Below, one piece after another: positions 55,987-64,000 of a stretch of DNA of 64,000 nt. Source of the DNA: Micromonospora sp. WMMD1082 (lineage in GTDB: Bacteria > Actinomycetota > Actinomycetes > Mycobacteriales > Micromonosporaceae); the NCBI RefSeq assembly GCF_029626175.1, contig NZ_JARUBM010000002.1, positions 6,341,001 to 6,405,000 on the forward strand. The letters run 5' to 3'. How positions within the stretch are numbered: position 1 is the first letter of the stretch; each line of letters opens with the position of its first letter. Below the pieces are notes generated by a model, which was given only the letters and a program-made list of their open reading frames with translations, did not search any database and was not told the DNA's origin. A program made the position numbers and the translations under genes.

Positions 55987-58900
55987 GGCCCACCCACCCG
56001 CCCGCCGGTGGCGGCGACCGGCGCCGGTGCGCCCCCGGTCGCCCTGACCCGGCGTTCCTCGATGCCGACCAGATCGTCCGGTGGGGCGTCGGGCACCTCG
56101 TCGTCGAACCGGGCCAGCACCGGGGTGACCAGCGACACCAGCGCGGTCAACGCGATGCAGACCCCGAACAGCACATAGAGCAGTCCGTGACCCCGCCCCG
56201 GGCCGACGCCGATCACCGCGCCGACGGTGCCGGCCAGCGCACCGTCGGCCAGCAGCATCGGCTCGAACACCCGGGCGGCGGCGGGGGCGACCAGACCCCA
56301 GCCCAGCGGCAGGGTGGACTGCGCGACCATCTGGTTGAGCGCGAAGACCCGGCCGTGGAAGCGGGGCGGCACCTTGGTCTGGATGATCGTGTGGTACACG
56401 CCGTTGACGAGGCCGAGCGCGAGATACATGCCGAACGCACCGGCGGCGATGAGCAGCAGGTTCGGCCGCAGCCCGGTCACCACGGCGGCCACCGCGATGC
56501 CGAGGGTGCCCAGCAGCACCGCCTGCATCCGGCGCCGGCGCGGGCCGCCCCAGATCAGCATCACCAGGCCGCCGGTCGCCGCGCCGACCCCGCCGGTCAG
56601 CGCGACCTGCGCCACCTCGTTCAGGTCGCCGAAGCCCAGGACCAGCGGGGAGAGCAGGAACAGCACGGGGAACAGGAAGAAGTTCAGGGCCGCGAAGAAG
56701 GCCAGCATGGCGCGGAACTCCCGGCGCCGCAGCGAGTACCGCAGCCCGGCGACGATCTCCGCGCCGATGCTCTCGCGGCGTCGCATCGCCAGGGTACGGG
56801 GAAACTTCACGACCGCCAGCACCGCAAGCGCGAACAGGTACGATGCCACGTCGATGAGCAGGATGCCGCGCAGCCCGACAGCCTGCAGCAGCGCCACGGC
56901 GACCAGTGGCACGGTGAACTGGGTGAGGCCGACGGCGGTCTGGGCGAGGCCGTTGGCGTGCCCGAGGAAGCGCTTGGGCACCAGCTGCGGCACCGCCGAG
57001 ACGAACGCGAGGCGCTGGAAGGCCAGCGCCACCGACAGCCAGCCGGTGAACGGGTAGAAGTACCACACCTCCGCCCGGTCGACCAGCACCAGCACGGCCA
57101 TCACCGCGTTGGCGCTCCCGGCGGCGGCGCAGGCGGCCAGCAGCACGCCCCGCCGGCTGAAGCGGTCCACCAGCGCACCGGCCAGCGGCGCGACGAGCAG
57201 GCCGGGCAGCACCGCGAGCACCGCGAAGAGCGCGAACCGGGCGAGCGAGCCGGTCTGGGTGTAGATCCACAGGGGAACCGCGAAGGTGGTCAGCGCGGTG
57301 CCCATGCCGGAGGCGATCTGACCCGCCGCGACCAGGCCGAAGCGGCGCAGGCTCGGCGGCGGTGCGCCGCCCACCGCCGTCCTCACCTCGGGCGTCGAGG
57401 GGCCGTCGCCGTCCTGCCGGGAGATCCCGGCGAGCTGCCAGGCCGGCTCCGGTCCCGCCACAGTGGTCGGGCTCGACACGGCGGGCGGGCTCGGCACAGC
57501 GGGCGGGCTCGGCACAGCGGGCGGGCTGGCGGCCGGGGGCGACGGTGCGTCGAGGTGTCGGTGCACGCCGGTGACGATCTCGGCCAGCTCGGCCGCCCGG
57601 TACTTCAGGAAGTAGTGCCCGGCCTCGTCGATCACGGTGAGAGCGGTGCGCCCGCTGAGGAAGTGCCACTCCCGGTAGCGCTCCTCGTGGAAGTCGGTGC
57701 TGCGGTCACGTTCGCCGACCACCGAGACGATCGGCGCGCGCAGCGGGTCCACCCGTCGCCGCATCAGTTCGGTGAAGTACTCCTCGGAGACCTCGGCGTC
57801 GTGCCGCATCGCGCGGATCAGGAACCGGACCTCGTCGGCCGCGAGCGACCCGACGGCGGTGCCCTGCGCCTGCAACCAGGTGCGGTAGATCCGGTCGCTG
57901 CGCAGACGCTCGGCCAGCCGCAGCCGCAGCAGCGGCCCGAGCAGGCCGCCGGCGGGCCGACCGAACGGGAAGACCGCGCCGAGGTAGACCGCCACCAGCT
58001 CCCGGCCGGCGGCCTCCAGCCGGCGGGCGACCTCCACTGCGAGGGCCCCGCCGGGACCGCAGTGTCCGTACAGGATCAGTGGCCCGGACACCCGCTCCAG
58101 GATCTCCCCGACGACGCCGGCGGCGACCTCGGCGATGGGTGCCGGGTCGTCCGCGAGGCCGATGTCGTGCCCCGGTACGGCCACCGACAGCAGCCGGTAC
58201 CCGGCCGGCAGCGCGTCGGCCAGCGGCTGGTACACCACGGCGCTGCCCCCGCCGTAGGGGACACAGACCAGGGTGGCCACCCGCTCGGCGGTCGGCACCG
58301 GCGGGGTCAGCTCGTGCAGCAGGCCACCGGTGCCCGTGCCGGCACCGGCGACCAGACCGGCCAGCTCGCGTACGGTGCGGTGGCGGAACAGGTCCATCAC
58401 GCTGACCGCCGGCGCGGCGCCGCCCACGACGGCGGGCAGTTCCCGGCGCAGCCGGGCGACCACCTGGGTGGCGAGTAGGGAGTGCCCGCCGAGGTCGAAG
58501 AAGTCGTCGGTGGCGCCGACCTCGGCGACCCCGAGCACGGCCCGCCAGATCGCGGCCACCAGGGTCTCCACCGGTCCGACCGGTGCCACCCGCTCGCCCG
58601 GCGGCGGCTCGTCGGTGGGCGCGGGCAGGGCCTGCCGGTCCACCTTGCCGTGTGCCTGCAGCGGCAGCCGGTCCAGGTGCACCCAGCGGCCGGGGACCAT
58701 GTGCTCGGGGAGCCGGTCGGCCAGGCGGCGGCGCAGCTCCGCCGGCTCCGGCACGTCCGCGTCGGGCGCCCACTCCAGGTAGGCCACCAGCCGGTCGTCG
58801 CGCAGCAGCACCACCGCCTGCCGCACCCCGGGACAGTCCCGCAGCACCGCCTCGATCTCGCCCAGCTCGACCCGGTAGCCCCGGATCTTCACCTGGTGGT

Positions 58901-61607
58901 CGCGGCGACCGAGGAAGACCAGCTGCCCGTCGGCGTCCCAGCGGCCCAGGTCGCCGGTGCGGTAGAGGCGCGCGCCGGGCGGGCCGTACGGGTCGGGCAC
59001 GAACCGCTCGGCGGTCAGCTCGGGGCGGTTCAGGTAGCTACGGGCGAGCCGGTCGCCGCCGAGGTACAGCTCGCCGGGCACCCCGATCGGCACGGGGCGC
59101 ATTCGGTCGTCGAGCACGTACACCCGGGCGTGCGGCAGGGGTCGACCGACCGGCACCGGGCCGCTGCCCGGCCCGTCGACGGTCACCTCGTACGTGGTGA
59201 CGCCGACGGTGGCCTCGGTGGGGCCGTAGTGGTTGAACACACGCGCCGGGCCGGCCGCGAACGGGCGCACCCGGTCCAGGTCGGACGCCTCGCCGCCGAG
59301 GATCAGCGCCCGGGCGGGCAGCAGCGCGCCCGGCTCGGCGTCCGTGGCCAGGGCCGCCAGGTGCGACGGGGTGATCTTCAGGTAGTCGATGCGGTGGCTG
59401 CGCACCGCGTGGGCGAGTTCGGCACCGGTGCACCGGCGCGGCAGCAGGTGCACCGTGCCGCCGGTGGCCAGCGCCAGGTAGAAGACGGTGACGCTGAAGT
59501 CGAACGACATCGACTGGAGCAGCCCGTAACGGGCGGCGGGCACCACCGCGAACCGGTCACCGACCCCGTCGAGGTAGCGCAGCACCTGCCGGTGCGCCAC
59601 GGCCACGCCCTTGGGTGCCCCGGTGGAGCCGGAGGTGTAGATGACGTACGCGAGGTGCTCGCCGGTGACACCGCTGCGGGGCGCGGTGGCCGACCGGGTG
59701 GCGATCTCGGCGGCGACCTCGTCCAGGCCGGCCGCCACCACCCCGGCGGGCAGCCGGTCCCGCAGGTCGGCGCTGGTCAGCACCACGGTCGGGCCGGCGT
59801 CGGCGAGCATCAGGCCGAGCCGGGCGGCGGGCTGCTCGGGATCCAGCGGCAGGTACGCCCCGCCGGCCCGGAGCACCCCGAGCAGCGTCACGGCCAGCTC
59901 GACCGACTGCTCCAACAGCACCCCGACCAGCCGGTCCGGGCCGACGCCCCGGTCGCGCAGCCAGTGGGCGACCTGGTTGGCCCGGCGGTCCAACTCGCGG
60001 TAGGAGATCGTGTCCGGCCCGCAGACCACGGCAGGTGCGTCGGGGGTGGCGGCGGCGTGCGGGCCGATGAGGTCGGCCAGGGTACGTGCCGGGCCGGTGA
60101 CCCCGGCGACATCGTCGTGCGCTGGCCGGCCGAGGGCCAGCATCCGGTCCCGTTCGGCGGGGGTGAGCAGGTCCAGGTCGACCAGGGGTAGGTCCGGCTC
60201 GGCGACCGCGGCCCGCAGCAGGGTCTCGAAGCTCGCCGCCAGCCGACGTACGGTGGCCGCGTCGAAGAGGTCGGTGTTGTAGACGAACATCCCGCGCAGG
60301 CCGTCGGCGCTCTCGCCGACATACAGCGACAGGTCGAAGCGGGCGGTGGCGGCGTCGGTGCCGACGCCCTCGGCGCGCAGCCCGGCCGGCCAGCGACCGC
60401 CCTCCTGGGCGTAGTTCTGCAGGGTGAACAGCACCTGGAACACCGGGGTGCGGCTGACGTCCCGGGCGACGTTCAGCTCGGCGACCAGGCGCTCGAAGGG
60501 GATCTCCTGGTGGGCCAGGGCGCGGACCACGGTGGTGCGGGCGCGCCGCAGCACGGCGGCGAAGCTGGGCTCGGCGGCCGGCGTGTCCGGGGTCGCCGCG
60601 ACCGGGGAGAGGTCGGCGCGCAGGGCGAGGGTGTTCACGAAGAGGCCGACGAGCTCCTCCAGCTCGGGCACGACCCGGCCGGCCACCGGGGAACCGATGG
60701 CGAAGTCCCGCTGGCCGCTGTAGCGGAACAGCACCGCCTGCAGGCCGGCGAGCAGGGTCATGTAGAGGGTGGCGCGATGGGCGCGACTCAGCCGGCGCAG
60801 CGCGTCGGTGAGATCGGCGTCGATGGCGAAGCGGCACGTTCCGCCGGCGTACGACTGCACGGCGGGGCGGGGTCGGTCGGTGGGTAGCTCCAGCGGGGGC
60901 ACGCCGGCCAGCGCCTTCGTCCAGTAGGCGAACCCGTCGCCGGTGGCCGGCCCGTCGAGCCGGTCGCGCTGCCAGGCCGCGTAGTCGACGTAGCTGATCG
61001 GCGGCGCGCCGGGCGGTGGGCCGCCGTCGCGTAGCGCGCCGTAGGTGGCGGCGATCTCGCGCAGGAGCAGGTCAAGCGACCAGCCGTCGCTGACGATGTG
61101 GTGCATCGCGACGTGCACCAGGTGCTCCTCGCCGCCGCCGTCACCGGTGGCCCCGTCGCCGGTAAGCCCGTCGCCAGTCGCCCTGTTGTCGAGGCGGACG
61201 ACGAGCACCCGCAGCAGGGGCGCGGCACCGAGGTCGAACGGCGTACGGACCGAGGCGGCCACCAGGTCACGGGCGTCGGCCTCGGACGGTGCGGCGGTGA
61301 CGGTGACCGGCACCCGCACCCGCGCCAGCACCTGCCCGACGGGCTCCCCGTCGGCGTTCTCGGTGAACCGCGTGCGCAGGCTGTCGTGGCGGGCGGCGGT
61401 GGCGTCGACGGCGGCGCGCAGCAGGTCCACCTGCAGCGGACCGCGCAACCGCACGGTCGCGTAGATGACGTACGCGGCGGTGCCGGGGGTCAGCTGTTCG
61501 GTGAACCAGATCCGCTCCTGCCCGAAGGACAGTCGAGGGGGTCTGGCCGGGATGGTGGCATTCGGCGAGATGGTCGCACTCCGCGCCGGTACGTCAACGT
61601 TGGTCAC
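55983..61607 (-). CDS. NRPS module with thioesterase fused to an MFS transporter (C-A-PCP-TE-MFS)
   Basis: One 1874-residue polypeptide. The condensation domain has AMHHIVSDGWSLD at about residue 170. The adenylation domain has YVIYTSGSTGAPKG (about 660), SFDFSVTVF and FNHYGPTEATVG; the eye-read code D-F-T-K-I-G-H-V-G is close to Asp/Asn codes. The carrier motif is DFFDLGGHSLLATQ (about 1040). The thioesterase nucleophile elbow is ILYGHCGPGGAL (about 1182), with Cys for Ser, and His in EAGHYFLK. After a Pro/Ser linker, a 12-helix MFS transporter starts at about 1425 (AAGQIASGMGTALTTFAVPLW). The GTG at 61607 has GTGAGG upstream; a GTG at 61619 is the alternative. Confidence 0.92.
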   Translation of the reverse strand: MTNVDVPARSATISPNATIPARPPRLSFGQERIWFTEQLTPGTAAYVIYATVRLRGPLQVDLLRAAVDATAARHDSLRTRFTENADGEPVGQVLARVRVPVTVTAAPSEADARDLVAASVRTPFDLGAAPLLRVLVVRLDNRATGDGLTGDGATGDGGGEEHLVHVAMHHIVSDGWSLDLLLREIAATYGALRDGGPPPGAPPISYVDYAAWQRDRLDGPATGDGFAYWTKALAGVPPLELPTDRPRPAVQSYAGGTCRFAIDADLTDALRRLSRAHRATLYMTLLAGLQAVLFRYSGQRDFAIGSPVAGRVVPELEELVGLFVNTLALRADLSPVAATPDTPAAEPSFAAVLRRARTTVVRALAHQEIPFERLVAELNVARDVSRTPVFQVLFTLQNYAQEGGRWPAGLRAEGVGTDAATARFDLSLYVGESADGLRGMFVYNTDLFDAATVRRLAASFETLLRAAVAEPDLPLVDLDLLTPAERDRMLALGRPAHDDVAGVTGPARTLADLIGPHAAATPDAPAVVCGPDTISYRELDRRANQVAHWLRDRGVGPDRLVGVLLEQSVELAVTLLGVLRAGGAYLPLDPEQPAARLGLMLADAGPTVVLTSADLRDRLPAGVVAAGLDEVAAEIATRSATAPRSGVTGEHLAYVIYTSGSTGAPKGVAVAHRQVLRYLDGVGDRFAVVPAARYGLLQSMSFDFSVTVFYLALATGGTVHLLPRRCTGAELAHAVRSHRIDYLKITPSHLAALATDAEPGALLPARALILGGEASDLDRVRPFAAGPARVFNHYGPTEATVGVTTYEVTVDGPGSGPVPVGRPLPHARVYVLDDRMRPVPIGVPGELYLGGDRLARSYLNRPELTAERFVPDPYGPPGARLYRTGDLGRWDADGQLVFLGRRDHQVKIRGYRVELGEIEAVLRDCPGVRQAVVLLRDDRLVAYLEWAPDADVPEPAELRRRLADRLPEHMVPGRWVHLDRLPLQAHGKVDRQALPAPTDEPPPGERVAPVGPVETLVAAIWRAVLGVAEVGATDDFFDLGGHSLLATQVVARLRRELPAVVGGAAPAVSVMDLFRHRTVRELAGLVAGAGTGTGGLLHELTPPVPTAERVATLVCVPYGGGSAVVYQPLADALPAGYRLLSVAVPGHDIGLADDPAPIAEVAAGVVGEILERVSGPLILYGHCGPGGALAVEVARRLEAAGRELVAVYLGAVFPFGRPAGGLLGPLLRLRLAERLRSDRIYRTWLQAQGTAVGSLAADEVRFLIRAMRHDAEVSEEYFTELMRRRVDPLRAPIVSVVGERDRSTDFHEERYREWHFLSGRTALTVIDEAGHYFLKYRAAELAEIVTGVHRHLDAPSPPAASPPAVPSPPAVPSPPAVSSPTTVAGPEPAWQLAGISRQDGDGPSTPEVRTAVGGAPPPSLRRFGLVAAGQIASGMGTALTTFAVPLWIYTQTGSLARFALFAVLAVLPGLLVAPLAGALVDRFSRRGVLLAACAAAGSANAVMAVLVLVDRAEVWYFYPFTGWLSVALAFQRLAFVSAVPQLVPKRFLGHANGLAQTAVGLTQFTVPLVAVALLQAVGLRGILLIDVASYLFALAVLAVVKFPRTLAMRRRESIGAEIVAGLRYSLRRREFRAMLAFFAALNFFLFPVLFLLSPLVLGFGDLNEVAQVALTGGVGAATGGLVMLIWGGPRRRRMQAVLLGTLGIAVAAVVTGLRPNLLLIAAGAFGMYLALGLVNGVYHTIIQTKVPPRFHGRVFALNQMVAQSTLPLGWGLVAPAAARVFEPMLLADGALAGTVGAVIGVGPGRGHGLLYVLFGVCIALTALVSLVTPVLARFDDEVPDAPPDDLVGIEERRVRATGGAPAPVAATGGRVGGP

Positions 61608-61645
61608 GCAGCGCCTCACTCCGATGACGGACGGGAGTCAGTAGT

Positions 61646-61662
61646 TTGCATGGTGCATGCAA
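61646..61662. promoter_or_regulatory. Inverted repeat in the divergent NRPS promoter
   Basis: TTGCATGGTGCATGCAA has 7-bp perfect arms around GTG. It lies in the AT-richer gap between the NRPS/MFS gene and the divergent condensation-like gene, a natural site for a shared regulator. Confidence 0.55.
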
Positions 61663-61744
61663 CAGGGTGGATCGGCTGAATGGTCCCCTGTGTAAGACTC
61701 GATCGATTGATCCGATGCCGGAACGGCCCGTCGTACCGTCGGGA

Positions 61745-64000
61745 ATGCGATTCGCCGACGTGGTGGTTCCTGCAGAGTGGACCGCCGAGACGCTGACCCG
61801 TGCCGAGTTCTCCGGCGCGGGTGCCGGAACCGCGCCGCTGACCTGGGCACAGCAGGTGCTGTGGCGGTCGATCACCCGGTTCGGCTCCAACCACCGGTTC
61901 CTCAACCTGCGGCGTACCATCGCGGTGTCCGTGCGGGCCGGTGTGGACGTGGCCGGCGCGGTCCGGGCGGTGGGTGCCCTGGTCGGCCGGCACTCCGCGC
62001 TGCGCACCCGGCTGCGCGTGGTCGACGGCGAACCGCACCAGGAGACCGTCGCGGCCGGGGTGCTGCCGCTGCTGCTGCGCGCCGGGGTCGGCGACGGCGC
62101 CGAGGCCGCCCGGGAGGCCGCGGGCCGGCTCGGCGACGTGGCGTTCGACCACACCGCCGAGTGGCCGCTGCGGGTCGCGCTGGTGACCGTCGACGACCGG
62201 GTACGGCAGGTCGTGGTGGTGTTCAGCCACACCACCGTGGACGCGCACGCCGCCGAGCTGGTGCTGCGGGATCTACGGCTGCTCCTGCTGCGCGGCGGCC
62301 TGTCCACTCCGCCCGGTCCGCAGTCGGCGGACGTCGCCCGGCGGCAGCACGGCGTCGACCGGCGTCGCTCGGAGCGGGCGATCGGACACTGGCTGCGGGA
62401 GTTCCCGCGGCTCCCCCGGTCACCCCTGACACCGACCGGGCCGGGCCTCGACCCGCCGCTGCGCCGGGGTGTGCTGGTCTCCTCCGCCGTCGACACGGCC
62501 GCCCGGATGATCGCCGCCCGACACCGGGTCAGCGTCTCGGCGGTCCTGCTGACCGGCTTCCAGGCACTGGCCGTCCGCGATGGCGGACAGGACGTCTCCG
62601 GCCTGTTCCCGATGGCGCACAACCGGTTCCGCGCCGAGTACGCGAACGCGGTCGCCAACCTGGGTCAGATCGGCTTCTGCGTGGTGGACCTGGCCGGCCG
62701 TCCCGACTTCACCGAGTTGCTGTCCCGCGTCTGGGCGGCCTCCCTCGACGGCCTGCGGCACGCGTACTACGATCCGCCCGCGCTGCGCCGGGCGTTCGAG
62801 GAACGGGGCGTCGACTACGACACGGCGTTCCTGCCGCACCACTACTTCAACGACGTCCGGCTGCCCGTCGGGGGCGTCGGCGCGGTGCCCGAGGCCACCC
62901 CGGCCGAGCTGCGTGCCGCTATGGACCGCAGCACCTTCTCCTGGACGGCGGGGTTGCACCAGGCGTCCTGGCACCTGCTGGCCCACGTGGTCGACGAGCC
63001 CGGCGGGGTGGGCATCACGCTCACCGTGGACACCCGCCACCGTGCCATGGACTCCGTCGAGCCGCTCCTGCGCGGGCTGGAGGAACTGCTGGTCCGGGCC
63101 GCCTTCGCCGACGTACCGTGGCCCTGGTCGTCGACCGGCGGCGCACCCGTCGGCGGCACGCCCACCGGCACCGTGCCCATCGACACCGCGCCCACCCGCA
63201 GCGTCGGGGCGGAGACCGAGGAGGTGGCGTACGCGCGGTTCGCGGGCGGGCGGGACGCGAGCGCGCCGCTCACCTGGGGCCAGCGGGCGATGTGGCGCAG
63301 CGTCGACGAGTTCGAGGCGCCCGCCGCGTACCGCGCCCTGAGCCTCCCCCGCACCCTGACCGTCCCCGCGGCGGTGGCGGTGGCCGTGCCGGAGGCGGTG
63401 CGGGCGGTCGGCGCGCTGCTCGCCCGCCACGAGTCGCTGCGCACCCGGTTCCGGCGTCGCGGCGACGAGCTGCACCAGGAGACGACGGCGGCCGGGCGGC
63501 TGCCGGTCCTCGTGCACGCCGTACCGCGACCGGCGGACGACCCCGACGGCCGGGCCGCCGCGGCGGAGCTGACCGGGCGGCTGCACGAGCCCCGCTTCGA
63601 CCACGTGGCCGAGTGGCCGCTGCGGGTCGCGCTGGTCACCGTCGACAACCGGGTACGGCAGGTCGTGGTGGTGTTCAGCCACTCGGCAGTGGACGTCCAC
63701 GCCGCGCAGATCGTCCTGCGCGACCTGCGGAGGCTGCTGACACACAAGTCCCTGGACACCCCGGCGGGCCTGCAGACGCTGGATCTCGCCGAGCGGGAAC
63801 GCCACGCCGAACTGGCCCGCTCGCGGCGGGCGGTGCGGTACTGGGTCCGGCAACTCTCGGGCCTGACGCCGAGCCTGTCCGAGGCGGTGGCGCCGGCGGC
63901 GGACGCCCGCCACCGGCGCGGTGCGCTAGTCTCCGCGGCGGTGCACCACGCCGCGCAGCTGGTGGCGACCCGGCACCGGGTCAGCACCGCCAGCGTCCTG
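61745..64000 (+). CDS. Tandem condensation-domain-like protein, 3' end outside the window
   Basis: Open frame of at least 752 codons from the ATG at 61745, with no stop before the window edge. It contains two homologous condensation-superfamily units: APLTWAQQVLWRSITRFGSN at about residue 35 and APLTWGQRAMWRSVDEFEAP at about 510, each followed by RHxSLRTR, FDHxAEWPLRVALVTVD and VVVVFSH. The usual HHxxxDG motif is degenerate: SHTTVDAH in the first, SHSAVDVH in the second. The second His and the Asp remain. No carrier or adenylation domain lies between them. Divergent from the NRPS operon, it may condense, transfer or bind the peptide intermediate. Confidence 0.85.
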   Translation, partial: MRFADVVVPAEWTAETLTRAEFSGAGAGTAPLTWAQQVLWRSITRFGSNHRFLNLRRTIAVSVRAGVDVAGAVRAVGALVGRHSALRTRLRVVDGEPHQETVAAGVLPLLLRAGVGDGAEAAREAAGRLGDVAFDHTAEWPLRVALVTVDDRVRQVVVVFSHTTVDAHAAELVLRDLRLLLLRGGLSTPPGPQSADVARRQHGVDRRRSERAIGHWLREFPRLPRSPLTPTGPGLDPPLRRGVLVSSAVDTAARMIAARHRVSVSAVLLTGFQALAVRDGGQDVSGLFPMAHNRFRAEYANAVANLGQIGFCVVDLAGRPDFTELLSRVWAASLDGLRHAYYDPPALRRAFEERGVDYDTAFLPHHYFNDVRLPVGGVGAVPEATPAELRAAMDRSTFSWTAGLHQASWHLLAHVVDEPGGVGITLTVDTRHRAMDSVEPLLRGLEELLVRAAFADVPWPWSSTGGAPVGGTPTGTVPIDTAPTRSVGAETEEVAYARFAGGRDASAPLTWGQRAMWRSVDEFEAPAAYRALSLPRTLTVPAAVAVAVPEAVRAVGALLARHESLRTRFRRRGDELHQETTAAGRLPVLVHAVPRPADDPDGRAAAAELTGRLHEPRFDHVAEWPLRVALVTVDNRVRQVVVVFSHSAVDVHAAQIVLRDLRRLLTHKSLDTPAGLQTLDLAERERHAELARSRRAVRYWVRQLSGLTPSLSEAVAPAADARHRRGALVSAAVHHAAQLVATRHRVSTASVL

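Noticed and set aside
61594..63987. Long open frames on the minus strand opposite the condensation-like gene
   Set aside because: Their translations are Arg/Ala/Gly-rich with no family motifs, while the plus frame shows duplicated condensation-like units. They are GC-rich shadows.

Overview
The window is very GC-rich actinobacterial chromosomal DNA with tightly packed genes, many ATGA/GTGA start-stop overlaps and frequent GTG starts. The gene families point to a Micromonospora-like member of the Micromonosporaceae: secreted glycosidases carrying CBM2, AbfB and ricin modules, a helix-turn-helix/TPR regulator beside a NUDIX gene, an IdeR-type iron box, an SCO5389-family protein and NRPS genes. 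This placement is inferred from gene content only. No rRNA, tRNA, insertion sequence or CRISPR array was seen.

Region 1 (1-8.6 kb) looks like an uptake and oxidation locus for small sulfur- or nitrogen-containing compounds. On the plus strand are an aldo/keto reductase (cut by the window edge), a frameshifted luciferase-like monooxygenase and a fused NtaA-type monooxygenase/nitroreductase. On the minus strand a polar-amino-acid ABC transporter is followed by a GNAT acetyltransferase and a separate NUDIX gene. The mix resembles the Bacillus S-alkylcysteine salvage operons. Region 2 (8.6-15.8 kb) has a Bcr/CflA exporter behind an 18-codon leader ORF, a MarR/EamA pair sharing a perfect 24-bp palindrome, a type I methionine aminopeptidase opposite a small XRE protein, four tiny GTGA-coupled minus-strand genes, and the HTH/TPR regulator beside its NUDIX partner.

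Region 3 (15.9-27 kb) is metabolic. It holds an IdeR-boxed heme oxygenase with a DUF2470 protein, an SCO5389-family gene with a second luciferase-like enzyme and a CooC/MinD-like ATPase, a soluble transhydrogenase, and the glyoxylate shunt (aceA-aceB) opposite its ScfR/RamB-type regulator. Region 4 (26-44 kb) is mainly carbohydrate use: a LacI regulator facing a secreted GH2 enzyme, KDG kinase and KDPG aldolase facing an IclR regulator, a GH18 chitinase facing a GH43 enzyme, and a CE15 glucuronoyl esterase with CBM2. Housekeeping and hypothetical genes lie between them.

Region 5 (44.5-51.1 kb) is a DUF4956-VTC-CotH operon, with CBM2 fused to CotH and closed by a 17-bp-stem hairpin, followed by a membrane-anchored NTPase with nine 42-residue TPRs. 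Region 6 (51.1-64 kb) is a compact non-ribosomal peptide locus on the minus strand: an NRPS/MFS-transporter fusion, an acyl-AMP ligase, a second NRPS module and a free carrier protein. A divergent plus-strand gene encodes at least two condensation-like domains and runs off the window. The fused synthetase ends its assembly line with a thioesterase whose nucleophile elbow reads GHCGPG, so cysteine replaces serine. A short acylated di-aminoacyl product, possibly released by lactonisation and exported by the same polypeptide, is the main hypothesis of interest.
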